Source of the DNA: Limanda limanda
Lineage: Eukaryota; Chordata; Actinopteri; Pleuronectiformes; Pleuronectidae
Assembly: GCF_963576545.1 (NCBI RefSeq)
Contig: NC_083638.1
Coordinates: 28,316,900-28,380,899 of the forward strand
DNA: 64,000 nt
Direction of reading: 5' to 3'
Shown: positions 24,914-39,900 of the stretch, in pieces
Layout of the letters: each line of letters begins with the position of its first letter
How positions within the stretch are numbered: the first letter of the stretch is position 1
Program-made: the position numbers and the translations under genes
The notes under the pieces: generated by a model
The model's database searches: none
What the model was told of the DNA's origin: nothing
Seen by the model: the letters and a program-made list of their open reading frames with translations, nothing else

Positions 24914-27900
24914 AGTCAAAATGTGTGTGCAGTTATTCAGTGCTTAAACCTGCAGAAATGTGACGGCACATCTTGAGCACAATGAATAAAAAGGCAACAA
25001 AGCTGTGATGTTTAGAAGTCATGATGTGGTGTCAGTCCACCGGTGCTTTGTGCAGGAACCTATTTCAAGCTTCACTTCCCGGCCATGTTAGGCAAATGAG
25101 AAAGTAAATTGAACTGAGTATCGATGCCATTTCCCAGCAACTTGGAAATCAGCCTTCAGGCATTTTTTCTCCCTCTACGCCGGGATAATCAAATTTCTAT
25201 TATTTTTTATTTAATAAATTAGTAAAACTTCATACAATAAAAGCTTTCATGTCAATTAACCTGACAAATTCCACCAAAGCATGGTCACAGAAAACACTGA
25301 CGACTGTAGAGTGGGACGAAAGCTCATGTGACATGTTGGAACAACTATTAAAGTATTAAGATAATTCCTTGGGAATCAGCCGAGCAATATACCACAAATA
25401 CAATGTTGGTAGCTTTGTGGTAAAAAAACTAAGAAGGACAATTTTTTTCCCTCAACGGTGGGCACTGATAATTTTCTTAAAAATGTATTCCTTCACTACA
25501 AAAACTGTGCAAACTTCTTCAATACGCATCTAAATTCACATCTACAATGGAAGCAGGTCCTCTTCCATTAAGTCTGTCATGTTGCACTTTGTTGTTTCAA
25601 ACCCTGCTCTAAAGAGGGGCTTTTGCTAGTTGCAATAAGCAACTCTACCACTAGATGCCACTAAATTCTACAAAGTCCTTTGTGCCCACTGTTATTAAAT
25701 ATACTTCCATACAGTTGCACTACTTCTTATACTTTATGTTTACTTCCTGTTGTGCTGAATTTGTGTATCTTGGATCATACAGCCAGTCTGAGAGCATGAG
25801 TGTCGAGCCTCTGGGATGGTTAATGGAGACAGAAAGCAAAACAACGACAGGTTCCTGTACACATCTGAGTCCAGGAGCCTTCGAGCTTGGCCCTGCTGGT
25901 TTGGTCAAACTCATAACTGTGTGAGAGGAAGCCAGTCTACCATTTTCAACTCAGTGGTTCAACCAGAAGTGCCTTTGGCTGCTTAATATTTTAGCTGGAT
26001 GCTAAGATACTAGTCGACTACTGCAGTACACCACTTCTACCTGCGTGTCTACTGGCAAGTTAAATATCACCATTACAGTTAAATTCAACTTGAGAGACTA
26101 GCATAGGTTGTATTTAAAAAATTGCCTGGATTATGTTGAGTACAGTCAGCCTTAACCGTAGACTGTATATAAATAAATAATAGGAATAATAAGTAATAGA
26201 TTTAAGGATAGACCAGACATCTCCACTTCCTCCGTGTACAAAAATAAAGCCAAAGTATCCTGGAGCTTGCACAGTAGTGATCATGCTATCAAGGTTCCAC
26301 CAATACAATCACGAGTCAGTCTCAGCTGCCAATTGTGACATTTCACCCTGTTTTTATAGCATCAAATAAGTAATTTTAACGAAACTTAAATCAAACATAA
26401 ACACTTGAACAAACAGTGTGATAAGAACTTCCTCAATGGATGCGTAAGTTCGTTTTATCACTGCCCCGTCTACTAAACTGGAGGAGGCAAGGATCCCGAC
26501 CTATGCAGCAGCCAGCCACCGGGGTTGGTTGAGATGATTTGGCTTCACTTTTGGGGAGCTGGCATGAGACATTTGACTTTAACTTAATTATGAGCTAACA
26601 GGAGGAGATGTAGGGACTTTTTGAAATATTTGAGTCACAAATTCAGACTTTGCAATTGTCCAATCAAATTAGTCTCCAACAGTTTTTCTGTCGACAACCT
26701 GGTTATGAGGAATCGTAAAGTAGGATTGGCCGAACCTCACACAGCTCTCAAGGTATGCCTAGCTGTAGCTAGCCAGCTAAGTGGGAGCAAACATGCAGAG
26801 ATTTCCATCATTCTTGGCCCGAATATTACCTGTTTCCCATTCACCAGAATAGTGGTGATGTGAGGAGCTATAGAGCTGGCAAACTTCTTCATAATGGCAG
26901 CAGCGTGGCGCACTACCAGCCTACAGTTCAGCCACATTAAATAAAAGTTATTTTAACGTGTACGAAAGAAAGATTCTTTTAAATGGATGACAAAGTGTGG
27001 AAACAACACCAAATGGACACACAAAATTTGATTTAGGTCACCCAACTAAAAAATATGAAGCACAATTCTAACATCTCATTCAATTTTCTGATACAAACTA
27101 CAAATTCAATGTCTATAGAGCAATGACTGATAATGTACATCTTTGGAGTTTATGTGGATGGATCTGGATGCTTAATTTTACTTTTGAAATCCCTTCCGTT
27201 CAGAAAAGATCATGAATACAGTCTGATCTGGAATCATTTTGGTGTCAAATAGATCAATGAAGCATTGTATGTGTGTGTGTGTACGTGTGAGAATATCAGA
27301 CCAAAGCTTTCTGCTGCCAGCTCTTCTGTAGATTCTCTCCAGTTCAGCCGACAGGTTCTCTGCAAGCACACATGTTTTTGTGTTAAGACATTAAATAACA
27401 TTATTAAGACAAATACAAATCTCAGCATTCTCTATAAAACTCAGCTATTATACTGAGAGACTTAATGTTAAATGTTAAGGGTAATATTGGCAAAAACTGC
27501 TAACTGATGACACTTCAGACTTGAATTTATTTTGCATTTAATGAGAGAACTTGACCTCTTGTTATTGAAATGCATACTCACCATCTTTAGCAAGAAAGTC
27601 TGGTCCTTCCCTCCTCAGAAGGATCCCTGCGAGCTGAGCCTGGCTGGCCAAGCAGTTGGAGTCCTGTGACAAATATAATTACAAATGAAAAGCTTGTCTT
27701 AGTCATGGATACGACACACAAATAAAAAAAATAAAGACAGAAACAAACTCAAATATAGTTCAAACTGAAAAAAGCCAAGCTGAAATTCTTAGATGCACTG
27801 TTTTGTTTGCAATGCTAAAACATTTGTAATAAAACATTTATACATTGGTTTGTATTGTGTTGCCTCATATACATTTGATAACAGTCTTAATGTGTCTAAA

Positions 27901-30900
27901 ATATGAAAAAGACCGACTTTTTCCAGCATTGTAATTTTTGGTGGCCTCTATATGGCTGCTAACGTGCTTAAATAAGTAAAACACAAACTTACATGGCAGA
28001 GCATTAGTGCACATGCAAAGATGCAGCAGATGGGAACATTAATTAATTATAAAATAGAATAAAATCACTTAAAACCTAACAAAGTCACATGTAGATGTGA
28101 TTTTTCAGATTTTTTTCTGCTGACTTCTACGATGAATTTCATACAGAGCCAACAAATTACAGTTAACTTCCAATGTCTTTAAAATGCTTATGAACATGTT
28201 TAAAATATGATGAAGAACAACTTAAAAATATTCTTGTTCAGAGTATGGACGGGAGACAGTACGCAATACCGGTGCATGAAGAAAAATGTATTTAAACATA
28301 TTAATAAGAAGATATAATGGGAGCGACAGGAGACATGTGGCCAGGTGAGCCATGACAAGACAGATGTGTGACAGTGAGTCGACAGGAGGGAAGAGCGAGT
28401 GAATAGAGTTCATCTTTCCCACAAATATTGATGCAAAAGTTTCACAAGAGGAAGCAGGAGGATCTGTGAGTTGTTAATGTATCGTGAAAAAAGAAAGCTG
28501 GTATATCTTGTATGTTTAATTTGTTTTAATTGTTCACAAACATTAAACACAAGTCAAACCTGACAAATGTTTTGTTCTTCTACATATTTTTTCTTCATTA
28601 TTAACAACAGAGAGTAACTCTAACTGCTCATACTGCCATTACCAGCATTTCATATAGTAGTATATTAATAAGGGATACTACAGTTCTGAAGTAATTTAAA
28701 ATTATGTTAATCTCAACGTGTCTGTGTGTGTGTGTGCGTGTGTGTGGACCCTTTTCTCCTGAAGCCATTCAACTCACATGGAACTTCTGGATGATCTCAT
28801 CGGTGGGCTTGTTCAGCCACTCCTCCACACTGATCTCTGGCTGCTGCTCCAGGTCTGAGGCGTTGGGCGTACTCATCTGACGCTTCACCTTGGAGTGTTT
28901 AGGCAGCTCCAGCTCCTCAAAGCTCTTAAACGCAGAGATCCTATGCACACGTACACAAACACACGCACGTAAGCCGTGCACAAACAAATACACAAACACA
29001 CACACACGTTACTCTATGTGTGTGCTATTATAAGAAATAGAACAAATATGCAGTTAACTGCTAGTTTTTCCCATTTGCAATATTTCCAATTTTAACTATT
29101 GAAAAAAATGATAATGATGCGAGCATCGTTCCTTGGATATTTTTTTATTTTATGCTAAATTACTCTATTGATCCTGAAAAAATCTCAGCTCAGGTCTTTG
29201 TGTCAGTTATGCTGCAGTTTAACAACTTTGACCAGCACAAAAGCTCTGACCTCTGACAAATCATGCATGAAAACTGAAAGAAGCTCTTACTCTGCCTCAT
29301 TAACACGAAGGAAGTCCAGCTGCTCCACCACTGCTCCAGATATCAGGGTCTAAAAGGTTGATGAGAGAATGATCAGAAACATTTCATAATTTGCAATGTG
29401 ATAATATACTACAACCTTACTTACAGGCTGAAATATATCAAATGGAAAATGGTCTATATTTATATAGCACTTTTCTAGCACTGATGACCACTCAAAGTGC
29501 TCTACAGCACAGTTTTACACAATTGTTTCTATGAGAAAGGACAATTTGGGGCTCAGCATCTTGCCAATGGACACTTGGCACTCGGAATGGGGAAGACTGG
29601 GATCGAACCGCCAACATTGTGGTTAGAGGACGACTGCTCTAACCCCCACACCACAGCCGCCCCAAAAACGACTGAACAGTAATAAACCTGTCAATATGTG
29701 TGAATAGGAAATTATACTGTAGTGCTCAAAAATACAGGAAGCTTTATAACTCCCAGAGGAAAGCTTTGCTACGTGACTCAGACCAACTCTTGAATACTGC
29801 CGCTCATAACAAATAACACATGGAGAAGTGAGGTATGAACGAACAAATGTGTACGGCTGCAGTAACAAGAGCGTCTAACACGGAAATATGCTGACAAAAG
29901 TTTGAGTATCTTAAAAGCATTTCTGTGTAGGAGTAAAGAGCACAGTTCAACATGACTTGCGCCTGTTGTGGTCAAAATGTGATATTAGCCATTCCAACTG
30001 AACTCAACTCCAAAACAAAAGTAAGAGGAACATAGGAGAGGAGCGATCCTGCTCCCCATAACAATGAGATGATGAAGAGGGGAAGTGTTTCAAAGCTGTA
30101 GGAGTTAACTGTGAAGTGAATAGCAAATAGGCGAATGGAAGGAAGATCTTAAAAGCCTAACCATATGAGGAAGCCTCTGCTGAACACCACAAACACTTCA
30201 GGAGAGAAGATCGGTTTGGAAAACCTCTCAAGAGTTCAACAAAGCACTTGCTAAAAGTAACCAATTTGAAAATAATTCTACTGCTACCTTGGTCCCTGCT
30301 CTTTGCCATCATGAAGATAGATTGTTTTCTGCAGCTTAAACCCATAAACTCAGCCATGACAACTGAGAATGATCTGCAGTAAACTGTCTACAGTAGAATG
30401 TTGATATTTCATTGTTAATTAATGAACACTGCTCGGAGAATTGCTGTGAGCTAAACATGCACAGAGGAAGCATCTCCACATTTAGCAATTAACCAGTAAA
30501 AGGATGGACATTATTGCAATAGGGCTCTGGATTGGTAAGAGTATAATGATATTCAATTTAGATTACAACATTCTTTGCAGGTGGTCAGTCGTGAAACATA
30601 AACTAATCAGTACATTTTTGAATCAGTACATTATTAAAATCTAATACTGCTACAATCAAATGTATCAATATATTTTTAACAACCCAAATATGCAATAATA
30701 GGATGTCCATTTTAATAAAGAAGTATTAAAAGATTTTGAGAGAATAATAAGAGAATTCAAATTCTTGATGACCAACTTCTTTGTTTCTGTAGAAAAATCT
30801 CTTTAATAACATTCAGATTTAACCAACAATAACCTTGCAGTCAACCACCGACAAACATTTCCACAAAAGAGGCAATTTCCTACAAGTCTGCGCTGTTCTT

Positions 30901-33900
30901 TCTTGAGAATAGACACAGTTTACTCTGCAATATTTTCTGATGAGCCAAATGAGCAAATAGCACATTATGTGTGAGACTTTTACTATAACTTAACAAGATG
31001 CTACAAATTCCTCATTTTAACACATTGTAACGACAAACAATAAAATAACGACTTCCTATTATGTTTTTTTCCCCATAATATAATGCCTTTTTCTTTTAAT
31101 ACTAGGCTTGAAATCTCAGATGTGACCGTAATACTCAGTCGAACAAGAATAAAAGGAAAAGCAAGGACCTATGCATCTTTTTGATAAAGATGACTTGTTG
31201 GATATGAGGACCTTGTTTGCTCACTCAACCAGCAGAACTGGAGATATAGACGTTTTCATTTGGAATGTTGTTTGTGTCCAAATGCTGAATGTTCATCCCA
31301 TATTCACTCTCCTTTTAGCTCCATTTCTGGTCTCCACCAACTCATGAGAATCACATCTGGATCTCAAGCTGCTAAATTCTCAACTATCACCAGTTAGTGG
31401 TTTGTGGAGTGTCTTTTGTTTAAGGCTGGGTAGGTTACATGCTTTAGATGTTAAAATGCATAACAGACAGCACAAGAGCAACTGCAGAGCCAGGTGATAG
31501 TTCTGCTTTGTCACTGTGACTTTGCATGTGATCCATTGTCAAAGTCACAATATTGATTACAGCAGTTTCAAAGAAGTTTAGTGTTTTCATCCCCTCTCCA
31601 ATAACTAATTGAGTAATAATCTCAAAGTCAATTACTGTATGATTATAAAGTGATTTTTACTGCAGCTTTATTTGTGGTCCTTTTTTAAAAGATGTGATTT
31701 ACTACCCCTTTGTGAGGGCATGTTAAAGTCCACCAGGGAAACAAAAACTCTGAAACCCTGTCTGACCGCTCCTCTGTTGTACTGTGGCTGCCTTCATTAG
31801 CATCTCTGTCACTAATTATTGTTCCATTCATGCCTCATGTCACATACATAGGATAACTCCGTAATGTAAACTGATGGTTTTGTGCATGTTGGCACAGAGC
31901 CTTTGATTCAGATTTCTCTACAGTCCTCTCAGTGCGTCACAAGACACATTTATGGATTTCTAATCTTTTAATATACCATTAAAATTTCTGTTGCTGCACC
32001 AGTGTATTTTTCACAAAAAGCTTTTCCCCATCTCTCTTTAAAAAAAACCCAAGCTGAATCTGAATCGAGGTCCACCTTTCCAAGGCAAACAAAAACAGAC
32101 TGCCCTAGAAATTGAATCTGACGAGCGAGTTCAACACACAGATAAACACTTGCATTGCAATTGGAAAAGGAGGGACTCCAGATTAAGGAGCTGGGATTTT
32201 CTTTTCACATTTCACCAGAGAAAGAGGTGAAGCCCTGAAAAGCAATTTGTTGAAACATTTGTAATATTAAGCCCACCTTTATTTCAGAGACACCGGTAAT
32301 ATCCGCAGTAACTGAGCAAACAGAAGAGAGCGGGTGGCATGTTCTCCCCTGACATCATCTCCTATGAAAACCCTTCACAATATGTAAACCATCAAAACCG
32401 CAGAAACAAAGACAGCAACAATGATCCGATTGAATTGATCTGAATGTTTTAACACCACTGAGTTACTTTAGAGTATAAAGGATAGGGCTGGGTGATATGG
32501 CCAAAAATGTAACCATGATAAAAATGTTTATATCAACAATATTCACAATAAAAGATTATTTCTTTCAAGTTTAAAGACAGATCTTTGCTCCTGAGCGAAG
32601 GTTGTGAGAATGACAAATGATAAATCTGATCATTTATGTGTTATACCTCCTCATTGTGCTTACACAATGCAACAGAACTATATATAAATATAAAAATAAT
32701 GAACCTCTTTTATATTGTTATTATATTGTGATAATTTTTGTTATCAGCCCCAATACAGTAAACACCTGAGCATTTGTGTTCAGCAGTTGGATGATACTAA
32801 AGTGAGCCACCAGTGCTAAACACACTGAACTCCCCTGATCATTAAGCGATACAAATGTGTAGAATCTGCCTTAAAACCTGTGAGACTGAGGCTGTTTCTA
32901 TTTGCTACTTTATATTCTTATTTTCTACTTGCTGACAGTTTTGTGCTGTTGTGCGATTTCAAACCTTAGAATAATTACATAAACGAAGAAGTTATTCACC
33001 AGCATTTGTTATATTCAGTATTTGCTGAATAGTCACAAAAGGGAGTCTGAACACCCCATTGTATTTTATCATAATTAAAATTATGTTTATCTAGTGATTA
33101 AATACCTAATTAAATTTTTACAGTATGGACAATGCTGTTGTTATGCAAAAAAAACCCAACGAAATACTTTGACTGACTAGTAACACATCAAATAATCCAT
33201 TGAGGACATTAACAAGCGTAATATAAAGTGTGTTTAAGAATGACAGAATGAAAGACGAAATACATCAATACATAATAAGCTCATTACATTAATTAGATCC
33301 ACAAACCTGAAGTCTGTCGACGTGAACCTTGACCCCACCGATGTTGCCTTTCTTGAAAGAGGCCAGCATGTCTAAGACTGGGTTGAAGCGGCTCCCCCTG
33401 GCGACACAGAGGTCAAAACATTTTGTGCCCTTTCTCTATTTCCCGCTTTCACAATCACAACATCAGCTTCAAAGCCACAATTAGCATGGAATAATCACAG
33501 CTGAAACCTGTGAATATTAAAACGCTCTTCAACCACACCCTCGATGCTTTGTTCGCTCCGCTGTCATCGTCTCTACAGGTCATCATCCCGATCAATAGCA
33601 AACTAATGACTATTGAGTTGCTTCTGTGAGAACCCACTGACTCATCCCAGATGCTGCGGTGTGAATGTACAAGCGTTTGTAGCACATTAAACATATGGTT
33701 CTTTGGGTAATGGTCAATACTGCTGTAATCAGCCCACCAGTCAAGCAATAGTGATACAAATGAGAAACATTATCACCGAATCAGCAAGCACCTACAGTAG
33801 CACCTTCCTGATAAATCACACTGACTCTGTCAATAAGTTTTGTTGTGAGCTTCAGCCGGATCAGACAGAGAGAGAGATAAAGGTGATATATGGGGAGATT

Positions 33901-36900
33901 GGAGGACGAAGATTGTTATGAAAAGCTATAATAGGACAGGAAGAGCGAAAAAAAAGAAGATAAAACAGCTATTATGGAGTGTGTGTTTATTACTTGATGT
34001 TATCCTCACGGATGAGAACCAGGAAGAGAGGACGTCCCTGCATCTTCCAGCACTGTTTGATGAACTGCAGGGCGTTCTGCAGACACACACAGACACACAC
34101 ATTTTGTGGCATGTACAGTATATGCTATATTTTGAACAGAATTAACAAGTGTGGTTAAATTAATGATAAAATCATTGAGGGCCAGGATTTAAATAACGGA
34201 ATTTATTGTTGACTTATGTTGAATAGTATCAAATTATTCAAAGGATAAACTTCAGTTTAAATGGGATTATTTATATATATTATTTGTTTATTTGTTTGTT
34301 TTTTACTTGCTGTCAACAGTATCAGGCTTGATACAAATATGGCATTGGCTTATTATTAACCTCAACCAGGAGGCTATATTTAAATTTAATTGCACTCAAT
34401 TTAAATGAGCTCTCCTCGGGGCATTCTAGTGTTAGTGCTGTGAGCACATCACAAGCGGTTGGCTGTGGAACAGTGACACCACAGAGTTCTGCGTGTGACC
34501 CCAACTTACTGTGATGTCATCAATCAGCAGCATTACATCCTGGGACAAGTAGAAGTCACTTAGATCAAACACTATTGGGTAGCACACCACCGTCTTGCCA
34601 AGGATACGATAAATCTGGAGGGAAACACACAGAGAAAAACACACACACACACACACAGTATTGCATTAGAAGACGGATGGCTCACAAGTAGCCACGTATA
34701 CATTATTCTGGGCAGGGTATAAAACAAGTCATCAATCCTTAGATATGGAGGACACACAGGAGCTACACGGCCACTCCTGATGACACACATAAAGAACATA
34801 CACTTCCATGTACATACGGAATCACCATTTCACACATGCAGATTGACACAGGACACACACACACATACATGAGCGTCTATATGAAGACACACTGATGATG
34901 ATAATGTCCTCTGGCAGTCTGCCATTTCCTCCATAAATGTTCCATTATAATATTGTCTTAGCCATGCGTTGGGAGCCATGATTCATTTGCTTGGCGATGC
35001 CTTTGTATAAGAAAGCTACTACAGCTCAACTTATTTGTTCGTGCTGTGACCTTCATTTGGGAGAAACTGTGAATAACATCAGCAAGAGATATTAGCACCA
35101 AGCACACATGTACTGTCCGAATGCACAATGGCACAGCACATACATGGAGACAAATGGAGACACACACACACACACACACAAACACACACATACAAAAACC
35201 CATACACACAGTCTGACAGCAGTTTAGCATAATAAAATGCAGGCCGTCTTGAGAGGAAGCCAAATCTATTCAGCATTCACTGATGCGTACTGTATGTGTG
35301 AGGAGGAGAAAAGTTCTTGAAGCTGAATATTGTCTGTGCCTGTGTGGACTTTCCAAGCAATGGTTGACTCCTCTGAGCTTGAGGCGATGTATGCAGATCA
35401 ATATGTGGGAGGTGTTATGCAGTCACCCATGACCTGTGTGGCAGGGAAACATGGACTGCACATATCAGTGAGTGTGTACATGTAAGTATCTGGGCAATTT
35501 CATACCTTGCAGGTCCCGATGCAGCCCACTGGCCTCTCTGGACGCCCACTCAACCCCAGCTTCTTGTTAATGGCCAGGAAACGGTATGCCTACGAGAAAA
35601 CACACACACACACATATACACACATACACACAGAGAGAGAGAGAGAGAGAGAGATACAAGCAATTGAGCAGAGATACATACCATTGAACGTATTTCGAAT
35701 AATTGTTCCGTGTTCAAGCACATTGTGTACCTCAAAAAAGCACAGAAAATTCTTGACAAAATATTTAGTGTTCATATAAGTATATTTTGAAAAAACACTT
35801 CTAAAAAGAAAGGGGGCATTTGAGGGGCCAATCAGACTTAAATTGGGGCCAGTGCCCCCCTGGCCATTTCAGAGAAAACTAAATTGTTTATCTATGAAGT
35901 TCCTTGCGATTACATCAGCATTGTTTTAAGATAAAAAAAAAACATATTTGATACAAAATGTTAGCACAGTTCCATTTCTTGACATAATGAAAGTGTGAGT
36001 TCGTCATCCGTTTGTCCCACAGAGACATTTGTGTTGTTACAACTCATAATCTGAAATCACCTCCATATGGCTGAACCACCTTGTGATATTAGTTCTGTGT
36101 AATGTTACGAGATGTGGAGATAATGACAGGTCCCCACGCTGCCATCAGTGACATGGTTAGTGGACCCAAGTGCACCCAGGTGCACTGGAGCTGATAACAG
36201 TGTTGTTGTGAGCTGCAGACGCCCATATGAAGAGCTGAGTCCTAATTACAAAGAATAAACGACAGCACGTTGCTTGTTGGTTTCCATATGAGTCACACAC
36301 TTAATGAACACAACATTAAAACATTTATCAAATGTATAAACAGTGGGTCTTTAGTTTCCAAAATAAGTCAACAAAGGCTGGCTTCTCACTTCTAGCTGAC
36401 AACTGTTGACTCTGTCAGCTGAGACGCTAACTGTTGCTAGGAGATTTAATCTGATGGCCAATAGATGTTAACTTCGAGTTGTGTCTCCAGCTGGTTTTAG
36501 TTTCCAGATGACTTGTTTTTTTAGAGGGAGAACCTGTGAAAGGGTCAAAAATGTGCACATAGACACAACAAACACCTTACTCTTCATAAAATATACCCAA
36601 AAAGGCAACATAAATGTAAAGTTTATGACTTATATAAATAAATATATAATGTATTTTCAAATGATGTTTCACGATAAGGATTTAGTCTTGAGTTTTGGAA
36701 ATAGAACCCTAATTCATGGCAGAACAATCTGTGTCATGGGTGCATAATAAGTTGCTATGGCAACATGTGCATCTTATGTAAGAAAAGCTAAACACAGTGA
36801 ATAAGCTCTTTCTACAAAAGAACACACCACCTACAAACATGAGAACAGTGAAATCTATATACCACTCTTTATTATATATTATACATGAGTAGATACTATA

Positions 36901-39900
36901 TATTGTGTAAATGGTTGTCTTTCTCTGTATGTTGGCCCTGCTATACACTGGTGACCTACCAAGGATGTACACACCTCTCGCTCAATGTCAGCTGGGATTG
37001 ACTTTAGAGACCCTCACAGGAAAGAGGTATAGATAATGGATAGATCATATGTATTTAGTACATCTATATTGCTAATGTTTCTGAGTGATGGCAATTGTGA
37101 TTCACATTTCTTTAAATAGAAACTTGTACAATTTTATCTATAACGGTCCAATTAATCATCATGATGAAAATTACTCAGCCCAAGAAAACCATTTGTAAAA
37201 ATGTCTTCTGTGGTCCAGGGGGATGTTTCTCAAGCCTGACCAAATACCCCAGATGTCAGAGCTATGTTGGATGTAGCATTTAAAGACAACATTTCAAAGT
37301 AATACATCACACTTTTATAACTTTTAAAAAACGTTTGGAACAAGAAGTCTGTGTTACAAACGAATAAGCTGGTGGAAGGTTCTTCAGAATAGACGATTAC
37401 AGGATTGATATGGACTGGAGGTGGGAAGAGGTATTGTATTTTGCCTGTGGGAGGGATTTCTGCCTGCTCATTGCATTATCTGTTCTCACACTGTAACTCT
37501 TTCTGGTAGAGGAACAGTAGATGTGTCTCCAGACTGCAGCATGATCACAATCCAGAGGTCAGGTCCGATCTCAAGTATAAAGTTCATGAGCAGAAAATGT
37601 TAACATCAGCAGAGTAGAAGTGTCCAGAGCAAAGAGGCTGGAGGAGAGCTTGACATTTAAAACTCAACTTCAATAGGTTTTTGGCTGAAGAAAAAGGCGG
37701 GCTCAGGTTAGCCGAGGTCAGCGCTCACATTTAATTGGTGGAATGAAATCCTGTGCTGTCAGAAAGAGGATGTTTCACCCAAAAGTTCAATTTATGGGCT
37801 GACTCAGCTTGTTTTTAACACAAGCGCCAATTTACTACATTGTTAATGCTGTTTTGTTGACACAAATAAAAAGGAAAAAGCAAGAATAGAAATCCTAGAG
37901 TGTTTTGCTGCACTAATCACCCAACTATCAGGTCATAAGGTTCCTATACTAGTCATACATAACATACGACTAAGTCCTACTGCCTCCGAGATGCATTCAG
38001 GGATGGCAGCAAGGAGGAGACAGAAGCTCAATTTCCAGAGCACTGCTTGGTGATTCAGTTAAAAGCTTCTCACCGCTGTGTCGCCCGCAGTCAGACCACG
38101 CTGATACAAAGATGCAGAGAGAGATGAGATGGACGTTGATTTTTCTGCTCTGTTTGCTTCAAGCACAGTGGTGTGACATGCTTGCCACAAGATGTAATTT
38201 ACTGTACAAGTGCGTTCGTTACACTCCTGTGTTCTCATGTGTCTGGGTTCGAAAGCACTTAATCTCCTTGTGACAGCCTATAAATGCAAAATTTTAACAT
38301 CCTATCATGAAACGACATCAGCACACCCACACACTCGAGAGGATCTGCAGGAAACCTTCCCATAAAGCCCTCTGTGCCACATTCTACCGTCTCACACTAG
38401 TTGCAATACACAATGTCAGCCAAAAGGTGGTGCTCTGCTACTCCTGTGCACTTGCTAAATGTTGTGAAAGGCTTGCAGTGGACACAGGAGTTGATGTTGG
38501 AGAAAATAACAGAAATTAAACAAAAAGGGAGAGTACTGTCTTTAGGTTTTAAAGCAGAACAATGCTAATTGAAGATAAAGTGACTCTGCAAATCACTGGC
38601 CAAACAGACAAGCATGAGACCTGGAGGAGGAAAGCGAGGGAGGCTGGACGAACCCTCGCACCCAACACTTCCTGTGTGCAGAATACCAATGAAGAACGAC
38701 AACTCACAGGCAGACTATCAAAGCATCCTTTCATTCCCTCACATTTCCACTGACCGCAGCACAAACCACACGCCTGACAGGTGGGAGGGACCATAAAAAA
38801 AGACATATTTATAGGCTGCCTTTTAAATGTCCACAGTGGCCACAAGGTGTGAGAGGATACCACCGGCTCCTGGTTTCAAAAGTTGCAATTCACTACAGAC
38901 ACATTCCTGTTTGATAGGAGCTCATGTGTGCTGTCATTGCTGGGTTGCCCCAAACAGTGTGAAGGTGTGGATCACAGATGCATTTTTTATATTTGATGTT
39001 GTCATCCAGAGGGACTTATAGTGTAGGGGCTGAGCATCTCTCTGAAAAGGCTCAAAATAATACTTTTCATGTCTTTTGAATTTTGGAATCCAACTTTCTG
39101 CTTCAGTACCATTTTTTTGACCTGCTGTTTCGCCCCCTGACAATGTGTTCAAATAAAATAGAATAGCATTTTTTTTATGTATATCTCAAAACTAGCCATC
39201 CTCATATGTTCAATGAAAGAGTTGTTGATTGCTATAATCGTTCTTCTTCTGGACCAATCCTTTCCTAAAAGACTCGTGAATTGGGCAAAAATCTTCAGTC
39301 CTGCTCCTGCGTACAAATGAACTTGTCTGTTCCATTCACTTACAGCGCTTTTTCAATCAGGTACCATTCATACACTGTCTGCACAGCTGTCAGGGGTAAA
39401 TTAGATTTTGTTTTTTGTACACAACATAAATACTAAATACATAAATGAAATGTTAAAAATATGAGTAGGATGTGGTAGAAAGCAGGAATGCCTTATATGA
39501 AATCATCTAACTATAACACAATAATTAAATACAAAACATACAACTTTGACATTTACAATGCAAACTGGAGGTGCCAGGGATTGAACCAACGACATTCTGG
39601 TTTGTGACAGACGTCAGGCTTCTGCAGTCACAGTTATTTACATCTAGTGAAACTCTTCCAAATGTACAATGTCTTTCAGATATACAGTACTTCTCTTGCA
39701 TTTCCTTGTCAGCTTTGGTGTAGAGATAGCTACAAAGGGAAGACTTTTTGAACTCAAAAAAGGTTTGCTACAACAGCCATCAGTGCATCTATAAGACAAC
39801 ATTTTGTGTTGTTTCTGTGAAAAGGTTTGGTTTTTTTAGCATGTTGACGTAAAAATTACTGTACAAATTTGGTTATTTGATTATTAAAAGGATGTGGTAT

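Larger units (their letters stand above)
24130..26829 (-). other. phkb: phkb intron separating the two alternative exons, 2,700 bp
   Basis: It holds a GT microsatellite (24,847-24,912), a MITE relative (25,624-25,672) and a dispersed repeat at about 26,150-26,590. At 2.7 kb it is too long for steric hindrance between splice sites to explain exclusive exon use, so frame-dependent decay or trans-acting regulators are more likely (inference). Confidence 0.75.
33398..35505 (-). other. phkb: introns among phkb exons w3 to w6
   Basis: Three introns of 596, 433 and 891 bp around exons w4 and w5. They carry short CA tracts (34,082-34,100; 34,637-34,658; 35,160-35,190) and no recognised exon or repeat family. 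Confidence 0.75.
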
